Position numbers and translations under genes: made by a program
DNA from: Atherix ibis
Lineage: Eukaryota > Arthropoda > Insecta > Diptera > Athericidae
Assembly: GCA_958298945.1 (NCBI GenBank)
Contig: OY282607.1
Span: 74,082,868-74,146,867 of the forward strand
Length of the DNA stretch: 64,000 bases
Reading direction: 5' to 3'
Shown here: in pieces, positions 37,471 to 50,507 of the stretch
Layout: the number at the start of each line of letters is the position of its first letter
How positions within the stretch are numbered: position 1 is the first letter of the stretch
The notes under the pieces: generated by a model
Told to the model about the DNA's origin: nothing
Database searches by the model: none
What the model saw: the letters and a program-made list of their open reading frames with translations, nothing else

Positions 37471-40400
37471 TCTTGGCTATTTACAATGTTGTAGTTACTA
37501 TTAATTTTAAATATTGTGGCAAAATTTTCCTGATTTAAAAAATCTTCCTGATCCAAAGAATTTTGTGGTAAAATCTTCAAAAAATTCGGCCTATAATTTC
37601 TCTCGAATGCAATTTCAGGTAATATATTTGACTTCTTTAGGAATTCCGAAAACTATTGAATTACAATAAATTAAAGGAAAGCTTATCAATTAAGTAATAT
37701 CAACTTAAACACAATCGAGAGCAGATAATTTGTATTTCTAATATTTATTTTGATTCTATGATTCGATATAGAATATCTGCACCACAAAGAACTTTAAAAT
37801 TTCTACATTCACAAATTGGTTTCAATAGAGTTTTATTTTATTATCCGAAAATTCAATGGAAAAAAAATTATTTTCTTATATTACATCGCTGAACATTTAA
37901 GAAATATAGTACTTATTATTCAATGAAGTATTTTTATTGTACTCTCTAAGTATTCTAAGTTTCGAAATAGAATATAACCAAGGCTAGATATTTGGTTTAT
38001 TACAATCTTAACAAGCCACAAATGTCTAGACATTTTCTCTTATAATTTGTCCTAGATTTAGTACAAAAATCTTACAATATACATAAGTACAGAGCAAAAT
38101 TAATTTGAACATAGATAGCTAAATGGGGTAATACGTGAAATAAATTGTAGAAAAAAATAGCACACTCAGAAATTAATTTTCCTCTTTTTGACTTTCTAAT
38201 AGAAATTTTTTTTGGACATAATAAAATAGATTCAATAGCAGAAATAATTCGCATTCAAAGCAAAATGCTTTCGACAATTGTGTTGATCAATTACAAGACT
38301 TGTGCCTAGAGGAAATAGATGTCATAAAAGGGAATTAATGAAAATAGAACTTAATTGAAGTTAAATTCCATAATATAATTATGAGAAAAGCAGCATATCT
38401 AGTCAAAAGATAGATAGCTACTTGTACTAAAATCGTATCTAAAATAACGATGATAGTATAACTCCACACGTGCGCTGTACTTTCATGAAACCCATTTTCA
38501 TCAAGAAGTATTTATCTGGAGATGATGGAAGGTGTTTTTGTCAGAGATTTAATCAGTTTAATTGAGCTAGGTAGGCATAATTTGAATACCTAAGTGATTT
38601 CTTTGGGAAAATAATGCCATTTAAATAATTTTTCATATTTTCAAAAGCCGTTTTTGAATTGTTTTTATGCTCCACTTTCGTTTGTGAAAATCTCAGTGGG
38701 AGATTTTATATTATTTCCAGAATGTAAAAGTATATTTTACGAAATCGGATTATTTAAAGTTATTTTATTTATAATGAATCATTAAAAAAAAACTTAATGA
38801 GATTTTTTAATCTTTTCAATTAATTTTTATCTATAAATGGACTTTGTCGACATTTTGTTAAAACAACATTTTGTTTAGAGATTCAGTCGTTACAGTCGCC
38901 ATTTAAATAAAAGTAAATAAATATTTCATAAAATATTTTTCAAAACTGTCGAATTAAATTTATTAAGACTATTAAAGGATACAGTCCAAAAGTATCATAA
39001 ATAACTATTAAGATTGTGCTAAAAATATTAATAATGAAAACTCTATTTAAAAATTTGTACTGACAAAAATTAACCGATTTATTTCAATTTTCCTATAAAT
39101 AAAATTGTTAAATTTCAATTTGTTAAAATTTAATTAAATAATGAATATAATAGTTAAAATCTATAGATTTTGTCCTGAACCTTAATTAAACTTTACCTTT
39201 TCACATTCCATAAAATCGAATCTGTGAACTGTGAATTGCAGACAATCACATTCAATGAAGCAATATACATAAAAGCCTGATTGACCTCTTAAAATATTCA
39301 CAACAGTTGGAAAAGCATAAATTTTATTGTAAAACAAAACACAATAAAACCTGATTTTTCACGGTGACGATGCATTCAATAGATTGCAAACTGCATTCGT
39401 GAAATGAACATTTTCACACATTTACGAGCAGAAAAGTTTCTGCGGTAAAATAAATCGCATTTTCTGTACACGTGCGACCATATACATTAAGATATACAAT
39501 CACGAGATTTGAGTATCTGCAGATAACTAACCGCTAGAAATCACAGGCAAACTGAAATATGCAGTATATGGTACAGCCTCATCAATGCTATTCTAATGAT
39601 TTTAATTGGAAAATCACAGCAATTACGAATTCCGATTATTCAATATTGTATGCATTCAAAGCTTGAATTTTCGCTGGTAAATATTGTACTACAATAATTA
39701 CCTCAAATTATTTTATAAATTCTTTATTTGAACTATGGTATTGTAAAACCACTATTTTATAAATTATCTTCATGATTGTACATAAAATTTTAGCTGAATC
39801 TTTTTTAAATGAGTAAAATTGTATACTGTTAAAACTTATTTTATTGAGAAATTTCATTAATTAGTTAATATTGTAATAGTACAATAATGATGGTTAAAGT
39901 TTTGTTTCATATGTTTTTAATAACTTTAGGTAGATAACAATTAGTATAAAAGCAAATTTATAAAATTTTAACTACAAAAAGGATTGAGATCTTACAATAC
40001 GTATAATACTATACCACACAAGCTCCTATGTTTTTAAGGATGGTTCTCATCTACAATAATAGAATTACGAAGTGTGACCTGACTGCGTTAAGAAATTTGC
40101 TCATGAAGAGAATAAGTTCGTTGTAGATGACAACCATTGGCTTTTGAGAGATATCGTAATAAGGATGATAAGGAACTAACCAACGGTAAACTTGAAAATT
40201 AGCATAGCTAGTAATAGCAAAACATATAATGAAGGAGACATTGTCTAATGGAAGAGGAGAAAAAGGATGAAAAGGCAGAACAAATTTTTTCTTCAAGAAA
40301 AATAGAGGATACGTGCAAAATTTCGAAAACATAGCATAATTTTTTACTACAGCAATAACCGAATAAAGCTTTTGCATTGATAGCAAACTATCGAATAATT

Positions 40401-41704
40401 GAATTTACATCCATTTGATGATACACTAAAGATTACTTATTAAAGGTGCGTTGAAAAAAGGAAATTACAATTGAAATTTTAGAATACTCTCTCATCTAAT
40501 TCATTCAATAATTTTATATCAAATTAATATTTAAAAAATTGTAAAAATATCAATCAATTCTTACGGCGAAATTCGATTTGATATGCTATTTTTTAGGATA
40601 AGCATAATAAAAAAAAAACTATTAATAATGTCCACAACAAAATTCACAAAAATCATATTTTATGCACAAGACTTATTCGAATTTTGAAAGTTCTAATAAT
40701 TCATATACAATAAATGCGGTAATATACACAAAGCGTCTGGATATTTGAAAACATTTTTGGAAAGTAATTTCTTGGCTAATATGGTGAACAAATTTCTTTG
40801 AATTTACCAAAAAAAACCTAAGCAGATTTTCATAAACAAAATAATCACAATTATCCAAAATTATATGATTTATATTAGATATATTTACATATATATATAT
40901 GTGTTATATATAATTATGTGTACATAAATAATATATAAAAATCCCCCAAAACATTTACAAAATATTTCTCCAAAAACATAAGTTAAATGAAATTTATAAC
41001 CCCTTCTTTTATAAAGTCAAAATTTAAAATAAACAAAACTTTTACAGAAAATTATAATTTATAACAAAAATTGAAAATTGAATATTTTCGATTTTCTAAG
41101 ATTTATTTTCATTTCATGGAATATATTTTCAAACTTTTCAGTTTGAATAAAAATTCTTTGAATTGTTGAACTCTTTCTTTATGGTGTTTCTCTCGTCTTA
41201 TAGAAAACGAACGCCAACTAAGTGACTATTGGAGCATAGTGTCAATGCAATTTTAATAAATTGAAATTCTTATATTTTGAAACTATTTTTATTTAAAACT
41301 TATGCAATCGGAATTGTTTCAAATTGTTGCCATTAAAAAATTTGAATTTTTTATTTTCTGTATTCTACTCGTAAATCTTATATTTTTCTTGCATTTTGAA
41401 AAATGATTTTGATTTATATTTTTCTAATTAAGAATGGATATATATTTCATGAGTTAATAATAGTTTTCCCTTTTATTTCTTGGAAAAATTTATTTGCTTA
41501 TAAAATTGGGGTATTAAATTAGTAAAAATATTGTTTTTAATATAATTTATCGGTATAGCGTCATAAATGTTTAATTTGGTCCAGAAATATAGTTTATTAA
41601 AAGCATTTCTTAATAAATAGTATACGAATAATTTTTTTCAACTATTTTTCTAATTTATTTGGCTTTTAAAACTTTATACAATCGCAAGATGTATTTAAAT
41701 TATT
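37471..41704. other. AT-rich non-coding stretch
   Basis: No coding sequence recognised over 4.2 kb. The part 39360-39660 is less AT-rich and more complex than its surroundings, without a supported frame or motif. A TA microsatellite lies near 40880-40915. The 111-codon minus-strand frame at 40051-40386 is listed among the rejected items. Confidence 0.5.
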
Positions 41705-43907
41705 AAATTTAATATTAGTCCTCGATTCCCAATCCACTCCAAAAGTCAATGCGCCGAAACTTATTAATGGACCAATTGACTGGGAATTATTCAAACAATA
41801 TATTGACGAGCATTTAGATTTACGACAAAGCTTAAAAACAGAACAAGAACTAGATGACGTGGTACACAAGTTTACATGTTTATTACAAAACGCTACAGCC
41901 TTTTCTCAAAAAAGTAAAAACTCGAAACCTACACAAAACCCGACAAATCAACCATTAACAATTAGGCGTCTTATTGCAGAAAAACGAAAAGCAAGAGCTC
42001 ATTGGCAACATACAAGAATGCCCAGCGACAAAACCAAACTGAACAAACTGCAAAAAGAACTACATGACGAAATCACAAAATACAATACAGAACGTTTTAG
42101 AAACTACACTTCAACCCTAACGAAAAACAGAACTTTGTGGACTGCTACAAGACAAATACTATCTTATAGAAAAACAAAGCACCCTTTACGAAAAACTGAC
42201 GGAACCTGGGCCAAAACGGACAAACATAAAGCAGACGCTTTTGCTGAACACCTTGCACAAACATTTACTCCACATGAGGACATATTAGACAGGACCCATT
42301 GCACTACAATCGAGACGGAACTATCCATTCCTTTACCCATGAGTCTTCCCCCTAAGGCAATCACTCCTTCCGAAGTTGCCAATATAATCAAGCTCCTTCC
42401 CAAAAATAAAGCTCCTGGCTATGACCTGATTACCTCCAATATACTCCAACAACTCCCTAAAAGAGCAATAGTTTTCCTTGCCACAATATACGAGTATAAC
42501 TCCATCCTTAGAACAACACATTTCCCAATCCTATGGAAATTTGCAATCATTAAAATGATCCCTAAGCCCAATAAACCGGCTCACTTCCTACAGGCCAATA
42601 AGTCTCCTTCCACTTCTCTCAAAAATCTTTGAAAAAATCCTCCTTCGCCGCTTATATCCTCTACACGAATCTTCAAATTTAATTTCTAATCACCAATTTG
42701 GTTTCCGCGCCGAACACTCCACTACCCAGCAGTGTCATCGTGTTGTCGATTTCATTGCATCCTCTTTAGAAAGAAAAGAGTACTGTCCCGGTGTGTTTCT
42801 TGATATAAGTCAAGCTTTTGATAGAGTTTGGCATCCGGGTCTACTCTGGAAACTCAAGAGGTTCCTTCCTTCCACCTATTTCCTAATCCTAAGATCATTC
42901 CTTTCCCACCGACACTTCCAAGTAAATGAATCCAACGAACTGTCAAATATCTCTCCGATATTGGCTGGGGTTCCTCAGGGTAGCATACTTGGACCCATCC
43001 TCTACAACATTTACACATCCGATATCCCAACCTGTCCTAATACCTTCTTTGCTACATACGCCGATGATACGGCCTGCCTTGCATCTAGCGAAAATCCCCA
43101 ACATGCTTCCGAAACTCTCCAAATCCAAATCCAAACCCTCCAGAACTGGTTTACTAAGTGGAGAATAAAAGTCAATGAACGTAAATCTATCCAGGTAACT
43201 TTTACTCTCCGTCGTGAGACATGCCCTCCCATATACCTTAATGGCAGTGCCATACCTCAACACACCGAAGCTCGGTATCTAGGACTGTACTTAGACAAAC
43301 GCTTGACATGGAACCCACATACAAGACTTAAAAGACAAGAACTTAAAAGACGATACCTAAAACTACTTCGACTTCTAGACAAACGTTCCAAACTTACTAT
43401 AGACAGCAAAGTTCTGTTATACAATACCTTACTGAAACCCATATGGACATATGGACTAGAACTCTGGGGATCTACTAAGCCTTCTAATTCCCGTCGAATC
43501 CAATCCCTTCAATCAAAAATACTCCGTACAATTGTCGATGCCCCCTTTTATGTTCGCAATACTGTTATTCATCGTGATCTTAAAGTCCCATTTGTTTTTG
43601 ATGTGGCTGTATCTCGTTATAAAAAGTTCCGTTCCCGTGTCCTCAATCATAATAATCCTCTTGTTCAAGAACTATCCTCCACTTCCTTTCCTATTAATAC
43701 CCAACGAAGACTTAAGCGTCACTGGTCGCGTGATTTACTTAAATACTGAGGCCTGACAGAAACACACGCTAGCAGGAGGAACTTCATTGGATGTTTACTC
43801 CCCACAACCTATCAAGTTAATTTATACTATTGCAAAAATTTGCTTATTACTATGTTGTAGTTGTAAATATCTTAATAAATAAAAAATAAAAAAAAAAAAT
43901 TTAATAT
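41705..43907 (+). mobile_element. Jockey-clade LINE, 5'-truncated, with target-site duplication
   Basis: A non-LTR retrotransposon bounded by an 11-bp direct repeat, aaatttaatat, at 41705-41715 and 43897-43907. The left copy sits immediately before the first coding base. The right one follows an A-rich tail (43877-43896, including aataaataaaaaataaa). It is truncated upstream of the reverse transcriptase, so ORF1, the endonuclease and the internal promoter are absent. It is much richer in GC than its flanks. The reverse-transcriptase type and the terminal RRLKRHWSRDLL segment fit the Jockey clade of flies. Confidence 0.92.
41718..43749 (+). pseudogene. Jockey reverse transcriptase, one frameshift
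   Basis: Reverse transcriptase used for target-primed reverse transcription. The frame is open from the truncation point (41718) to ~42587 and includes the linker from endonuclease to RT and the early RT blocks (NKAPGYDLITSNIL, IIKMIPKPNK). A small deletion near 42587 then shifts the frame by one. From 42589 the frame is again open for 386 codons to the stop at 43749: YRPISLLPLLSKIFEKIL, HQFGFRAEHST, FLDISQAFDRVWHPGL, GVPQGSILGP, catalytic YADDT, YLGLYLDKRLTW, then the thumb and C-terminal region. Apart from the shift it looks intact, so the insertion is fairly young. No full-length product is possible. Confidence 0.93.
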
Positions 43908-46065
43908 ATACTCCCTCATCTTCGGGAACTTTATAACAAATTGAGTTCGGCTATATTCATATCAAAACTAGCATCGATTTTTCAAGGCAAACTGAATTAT
44001 AAAAGATTTTAGATTGTAGGAATTGGATTTGTGGACAATTGCAATACTCAATCACAATCTCTAGTACATAAGTTTATAGAGGTTTCAGTAAAATATACAT
44101 TATATTGTTTGTTTGTTTGTAAGGTCCCTAGGACATAAGCCCGAACTTTACGACCTGTAAGTGTATGCGTTAGATGATGGAATCGGTCCTTGGTTTGTTG
44201 GATGAACCAATTAAATGTGGTCAGATTTTGTAGAGCATTTTAGTTTGTTTTAAGAAATTCAAAAGAGGACTTTGAAAAGATATTGAGATATGGAGAAATT
44301 CTCATTTAAAAAGAAATTTTGGGTAAGGTGACAGTACGTTAACAAATGAGTCATAGTGACTAGGACGTCTTTCCGAATTCTGAGCAGTTTCTGTGCCCAA
44401 AATTTTGATAAGATTGTCGAGTAGATTGTGTGGGCAATGGTTGACCAATTTCTTGAAAGAATCCTTTTACTACTTGCCTAGTCCGTGTGTCTAGTAATGG
44501 CTCACATGACCTGGAACCCAATACAATTCAACACTCCTCTTTAATAACAGGATTCAACACTCCTCTTTAATAATGGGCTAACCAAAAAAAATAGGGTTTT
44601 ATAAAAAATAAATTTAGAATTATGTAAGAATCTATTGTATAAGCAATAATAAATTGAAATAAATAAATTTTGAAATTTTGAACATTATGCTTACCCTTCA
44701 GTAACGCAGTTTACTTATAGACAAATAAAGTCACATTTAACAAATTTAATAGAACATTTTACATTATAAATTGGCATTTCTAAATTTTTTTATAGAATTA
44801 TACCTTTTTTAAAGTAATTAATTCAAAAAGTTCACAAGCCAAAAGGTAAGTTTTTGAACGTAACAATTTAATTGAATAATATCAGGGATTTCCACTAAGT
44901 ATTAAAATTAAAAAATATATTGCGTAAAGAAAAATTTATACTATTTATTGATATTTATTTAATAAATAAATACATTTAAAAAAATTCATATTCATTTTTA
45001 GTTGAATTTATTTGTTTTATCATTTGTTATTATTTCAAATGTTTTTTTTTCAGTTGATGGCAAATTGTGAGTATTCTGAAAACATGAATGAATAAAAGTC
45101 TACTATTTGTGACACGTTAAAATAACATTATTCATTTTCAGACTCAATGTGAATCTCAATGTCAATAAAATTTCACGGCGGATACACTTTTGTTTTTCGA
45201 ATACGTTTCAATGTTATGCAGACCTGGCTTTATATAACAATTATAAATGATTTAATTTGTTTATAGTCTCTTGCACAACGTTACTTTCATCATGTAATAC
45301 ATTTCGTTAAATCGACAAAATAACTGTTTACTTACAACGTTTATCAGTAATTTGAAATGAACGCAAACTTATATACATAAATAGTCTCTATTGCAGAAGA
45401 TATTTTATCGTCAATCGTAAAGAAAATTTTATTGACTATGAATTCAAAATGAATGGGAATTAATTTGTTGAAATTCGTTTGAATGGTCAATTCTGTTAAT
45501 GTCCTAAAGTGAAAAGTAAATGTTTATATTTTCCCTAAGTAGACATATTTTAGTTCATCCCCCTTTCAATAAGTAATTATACACAACCCCGTACCAGATA
45601 AATTGCTACCCAATATCTTAGGGTATAATTCTCCCTCGTTGATTTGTCCAATAACAAAATGAAACCACTGACAAATTCTAACCTCAAAATTAAATTCAGA
45701 TTTATAAATCGAATAAAGCATGATCCTATTAGGATTGGTATTACACTATTCGAGCAATTGTCAATCGACTAATTTTTTGAAATCCTTTTTTTTTAATGTT
45801 ATAGGTATCCGTATCAAAAACTTCAAAATAAGAATATTATTTAACGAAGAGTTAAAGGTGCTAAATATCCATCGAAATATTTCCTGTGCGAGTGTACATA
45901 TTAAATATTCAAAATAATTACTATTTAAATTGTTGAAGTGGAGAATGGCTCTCGAACAAGGCGATTAGTATGATTGGAAAAACGAGACAAACTTTTTATA
46001 ACGAGACATACTCACTTCATGAACAAATGGTACTTGGAGCTCACGATAAATAATACTATTCCAAA
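43908..46065. other. Non-coding stretch with a GC-richer patch
   Basis: The patch at 44110-44580 is clearly less AT-rich than the rest and ends in a direct duplication of ~26 bp (aacactcctctttaataa at about 44530 and 44556). It may be part of an unrecognised repeat; no protein motif is visible. The remainder is A/T-rich without recognised genes. Confidence 0.45.
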
Positions 46066-46069
46066 CATA

Positions 46070-46400
46070 ACAGAGAACATCAACAATTTTACGAAGTATT
46101 TTTGAGAAAAGGGATTGGATTCGACTTGGTAGAGCCGAAAAGTTCTAGTTCGTAAGTCCGTATTGGTTTCAGTAGGGTCTTGTGTAAAAATACTTTGCTG
46201 TCTATAGTAAATTTCGAACGTTTATCTAGGAGTTGTTTAGTTCTATTTTTTTAAATCATGTTTGTAGGTTAGGTACCTTACTTCAGTATCTTGTAGTATG
46301 GAACGGCATGTGGTTATGTACCAAACTTCAATGCATTAAAGGTATATTATATGGAAGCGGATGGGATACGGTAGTGAGTAAAAGTTCCGTGAACACATTT
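46070..46400. repeat. Dispersed repeat, member 2
   Basis: This is the partner of 21960-22200, with colinear similarity across several blocks, including gttctagttcgtaagtcc and gtgagtaaaagtt. Its short open frames have no recognised product. Class unknown. Confidence 0.45.
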
Positions 46401-48637
46401 GTGTTCTTTCACTTTTATTCTCAATAAAGTAAACCGGTTCCTTTGAAGCCCGTTAGCTAAACTCTTAACTTATATGTAAAAATATACCGAAACAATATTA
46501 TTTTCTTCCTAAATAGGATACAATAAAATCAATATGAAAATACTCAAAAGTGTCAAGTTGCTATTCAAAAACCCGATAGATGTCACTGCTGAGTAGTGGA
46601 GTTTATGGCACGGAAACCGAATTAATGATTGGGAAGTAAATTTTAGATTTCAACCTGGAGATGTAAATGGTAGAGGAATATTTTTCAAAAATTTTGGAGA
46701 GGATTAGAGGGAGACAAATTAGTCTGTAGGCAGCACTAAAGTTTATTGGTTTATTAAAGGTTAATTGCTAGAGAATTTGAGAATATGTTTTTTCGAAGGA
46801 TGGAGATTTAGGGAGTTGTTTAAATATAATGAAGATTATCAGATCATAGCCGGGCCCATCTTTTTTTTGGGATTTTATTATCTAAATATTTAATATACAA
46901 TATATTTCTTTATATAAAACTAATATTTAAAAATTGTAAAATAACTTATAAATCTTTTTTTTTTTTGCTTTGTAATAATCAAATTAACATAAATTTTCAT
47001 ACGGAAATGAACAATACTTTATCCCATAATAATCTAAATCCATCATATATTTTCCAGCAATCCTACCCGTTTTTTGAATTTAATAATATTACTATCTTCA
47101 CAAATAATCATTAATTTACCTACTAAGAACTTATTATGAAATAGTATAAAATAAATTTAAAGCAAATTATTCAATAAATATTCATTAATCCTTATCTATA
47201 GCCCACATAGACAAATAGTCTCCTACGTACAAATAAGTAAGCCAAGAAAACAGCTGAAGTTGCAATGAGAACTGTGTACTCAAGAAATATTTTAAAGCTA
47301 CAAAAAGAGACATGTCTCGTACAAGTAGACTCATTGACTTTAAGAATAATTTCGAAAGAAAGATTCACCAACATCATAAACAGAAGTCCATACTCGTACT
47401 TATAGCTTCTATTGTAAATGCAGTTCCGTTGAATGTTGATTTTCCTGTTTCATCTGTCAAGCTTTTTTTTTTATTTTAAATGTAGTATTTATACTTGTTT
47501 ATAATAGTAGATTACCAGCTTAAGATAGTAGATAAAAAAATAACGTATACAATTTTGGAGTAAATCCAACGATTTGTCTGCATTTTATATTTCAAACGGT
47601 CAAAACTGGACTATGTGTAGTCTTACGTTCTGTAAAAATATAAAGAAAGCACGCCTATTCCTCTCAATCTATTTTACTTAAAATCCATATTTATACCATT
47701 TTCTTATTTGAACGCACTATAAATATGTTACACCAATCATATAAAAGAAAACGTGTTAGCATACTATTATGTACATGACAACAAATGGTCTTCGACGCAG
47801 ATGTTACCATAATAGAATTTTTAGTTCTTCAACTTATGACACCAACGTAATCTTTTTTAATACCATCTTCAACCGGGTTTGATATTCTTTAGAAAAATTA
47901 AGAAAACTGTTTGAAGAATTCAGTATCAATAACATACTGGTTCTTCTGAAATGCAATTGAATATAGTGGCCAACAAAAAAAACTATATTATGTAATCAAA
48001 ATTACAAAGGTAATTGACCAGTAAATCTTGGAATTTAGGTTTATTTATAGTCAAGAATAATGGGTTCTTTATGAAATATCTTCGCATGCACAATGTTCTA
48101 ATTATCAGTTACGACGTTAAGAAGACCCCTATAACATTTAAGTCGTGCAATCGTTATCAGTTAAAATGTTTCTTTGAAAATAAAACTAAATGCATCTTAT
48201 CAGTTACTCTAAATAAACAATTTATTTGCCAATTGATAAAGAAAGTATTTAATTTATATTGCTAATTATATTAACGATCACATATACTTTTCGTAAATCA
48301 TTGTTCTCATAATATGAAAAAGATTTACTGAACCAAGAAGCTTATCAAAGTTTTCTATTATAATAAAATGAAAATAGCAAAAAAATATAATGTATATAAA
48401 TCTAATACTTTTAATATTTTCCAGTTTTTCATAATAGACTGTCTTTAGTACTTAAATAATGCAGCTAGTTAAATTAATGATTTCTGGCTAAATTATTTTT
48501 CAAAGTATTTTAAGTTTGTCTTTTGATATGCAAACAAATTTAATCCAACATTTTTTAAATATATTTTTTCCCTTTCAACAAATAATTTATCCAAAAATAT
48601 TAATTTTTCAAATTAAATTTTCTAAAATTATTACTTA
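46401..48637. other. Mostly AT-rich non-coding stretch
   Basis: 46560-46860 is less AT-rich but shows no recognised motif. The rest is A/T-rich. A TTG-initiated frame of 83 codons at 48014-48265 resembles nothing known. Confidence 0.45.
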
Positions 48638-48790
48638 TAAGGGTATATAACCTTAAATCCGCTGTTTCGTCATAGATGGCGTGAGTGAGTGTATTAAGCT
48701 ACCATGGGGACGCTATACTTTTTTTATGAGTTTGACATCTGTCAACATTAATCAGGGCCCATTGTCAGCAATTTCGTACAACAACATACA

Positions 48791-50431
48791 TTGTCTATAG
48801 TTTTGTGCCAGAATATGTGGCCACAAAATGCGGGACGCTCTGCTTTTATGCCGAATCGCATCGAATGCTTATGGAGGCCAATGGTGACCTATAGTCGGTT
48901 CAAAGACGGAAATTTTGACTTGTGGGACAAGAAGCGCGAAAATCGGCCTAGGAAGGTTGAGTACCATCAATTGCAGGCTCTTTTGGACGAAGACGACAAC
49001 TAATCGCAAAAAATGCTCGCGGAGCAATTGGGTGCTACTCAACCAGCTATTTTCATGCGTCCGCGTGCCATGGAGAAAATTGAAAAGATCGGAAAATGGT
49101 TGCCGTATGAATTGAACGATAGGCAGATGAAGCGACGCCAAAACACATGCGAAATCTTCCTCGCCAGACAAAAAAGAATGTCGTTCCTGCATCGGATTGT
49201 GACAGGCGATGAAAAGTGGATATATTTCAAGAATCCTAAACGTAAGAAATCGTGGGTTGATCCCGGCCAACCATCAACATCTTCCCCAAGACGAAATCGC
49301 TTTGGACGAAAGACGATGCCGTGCGTTTGGTGGGATCAGCAGCGTATCGTCTACTATGAGATATTGAAACCTGGTGAAACTGTCCATACCCACCGCTATC
49401 ACTAACAACTGATCAAATTGCACCGTGCTCTGCGTGGAAAAAGGACGGATTATCAACAAAGACATGACAAGCTGATTTTCCTCCACGACAACGCACCATC
49501 GCACACGTCAAAAATGGTCCGAAACTACTTGGAGACACTCAACTAGGAGGTGCTATTCCACCCCGCTTATTCACCAGACCTAGCCCCTTCCAACTACCAC
49601 CGGTTTTCGTTGATGGGCCACGCGCTCGCTGAGCAGCACTTCGATTCTTACGAAGACGTCCGAAAACGGCTTGATGAGTGGTTTGCCTCGAAAGAGAAGG
49701 AATTTTTTTGGCGTGGTATCCACAAATTGCCCGAGAGATGGGAAAAATGTGTAGCTAGCGAGGGCAAATTGCCATATATGAGGCTCTAAAAACCCTCAAG
49801 TTACTGTGGAGAAGGTATTGTATCCACAAAAAGTGACTGCTGAGTGTGAATTTAGTCTTTATGCCCGTTTTTTACTAAATGGATTCACCATTGAGAAAAA
49901 TTGATATATATTAGGCTCTAAAATCCCTCAAGTTACTAAGGAGAAGTTATTGTGTTCGCAGAAAATGACTCCTTCATGTGAATTTTGGTCTGATCCCCAT
50001 TATTCCCTAAGTGGATTCATTAATAAGAAAAAATGTCTTATATGAGGTTCTAAAAAATCTCAAATTACTGAAGAAAAACTATTGTATTCATGAAAAATAA
50101 CTTCTCAATGTGAATTTTGATCTAAGCCCCATTTCTCACTAAGTAGATTCATCAAGAAAAATTGCCATATATGAAACTATAAAAACCCTCAAGTGACTGC
50201 GTAAAAGCAATTGTATTGCCGAAAAATAATTGCTTAGTGTGAATTGTGATCTGAGTCCCATTTTTCACTGAGTGGATTCATCATTGAGAAAAATTGACAT
50301 ATATGAGGTTCTAAAAATCCTCAAGTGATTGCGGAGAGGCTATTGTGCTCCCTAAAATTAACTACTTAATGTGACAAATTGCCGGAGATATGGAAAAATT
50401 TGTAACTAGCAAAGGCAAGTACTTTGAATAA
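48791..50431 (+). pseudogene. Mos1-like transposase pseudogene, C-terminal tail duplicated
   Basis: One frame runs from at least 48791 to 49789. SRFKDGNFDLWDKK, LQALLDEDDN-stop, LAEQLGATQPAIF, GKWLPYELNDRQM, FLHRIVTGDEKWIYF with the first Asp, then WWDQQRIVYYEILKPGETV follow the order of the Mos1 transposase. The second Asp is in FLHDNAPSHT. The third is changed to Asn in PSNYH. Stops are TAA at 49001-49003 and 49403-49405 and TAG at 49543-49545, the last replacing Trp. Upstream of ~48890 the frame is shifted. The tail KLPERWEKCVASEGK (49727-49768) is cut by the repeat array. A second copy of this tail, one base shorter, reappears at 50375-50431 and ends GKYFE-stop as expected for the family. 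Confidence 0.93.
49771..50374 (+). repeat. ~131-bp tandem array, about 4.6 units, inside a mariner
   Basis: Units begin at a shared aggctctaaa-type motif at 49781, 49913, 50045, 50174 and 50306, giving spacings of 132, 132, 129 and 132. Each unit contains ccctcaag, gtgtgaatttt and aagtggattcat blocks. Units differ at many positions, so the array is not recent. The last unit stops after ctacttaatgtga. Unit junctions (aaaattgcca) resemble the coding sequence aaattgcc just outside, which may have seeded the expansion. No protein is encoded. Confidence 0.93.
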
Positions 50432-50507
50432 ATTTGTTTTTGCTTTGTATGAAAAAACATGTGTTTTTTTAATAAAAAACAGCGGATTTTAACTTATACA
50501 CCTGGTA

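Larger units (their letters stand above)
48640..50505 (+). mobile_element. Mos1-like (mauritiana-type) mariner enlarged by an internal tandem array
   Basis: A mariner of 1866 bp, about 0.6 kb longer than usual. The right end complemented reads ccaggtgtataagttaaaat, close to the start known for Mos1-type elements. The left end reads agggtatataaccttaaatc. Both ends continue into the same ccgctgttt, giving ~28-bp imperfect inverted repeats. TA flanks both sides (48638-48639 and 50506-50507). The extra length is the tandem array at 49771-50374, inserted near the 3' end of the transposase gene. Confidence 0.92.

Noticed and set aside
40051..40386. 111-codon minus-strand frame with hydrophobic stretches
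   Set aside because: Looks like a membrane protein only because T-rich DNA reads as Phe, Leu and Ile. No motif, and no related sequence elsewhere in the window.
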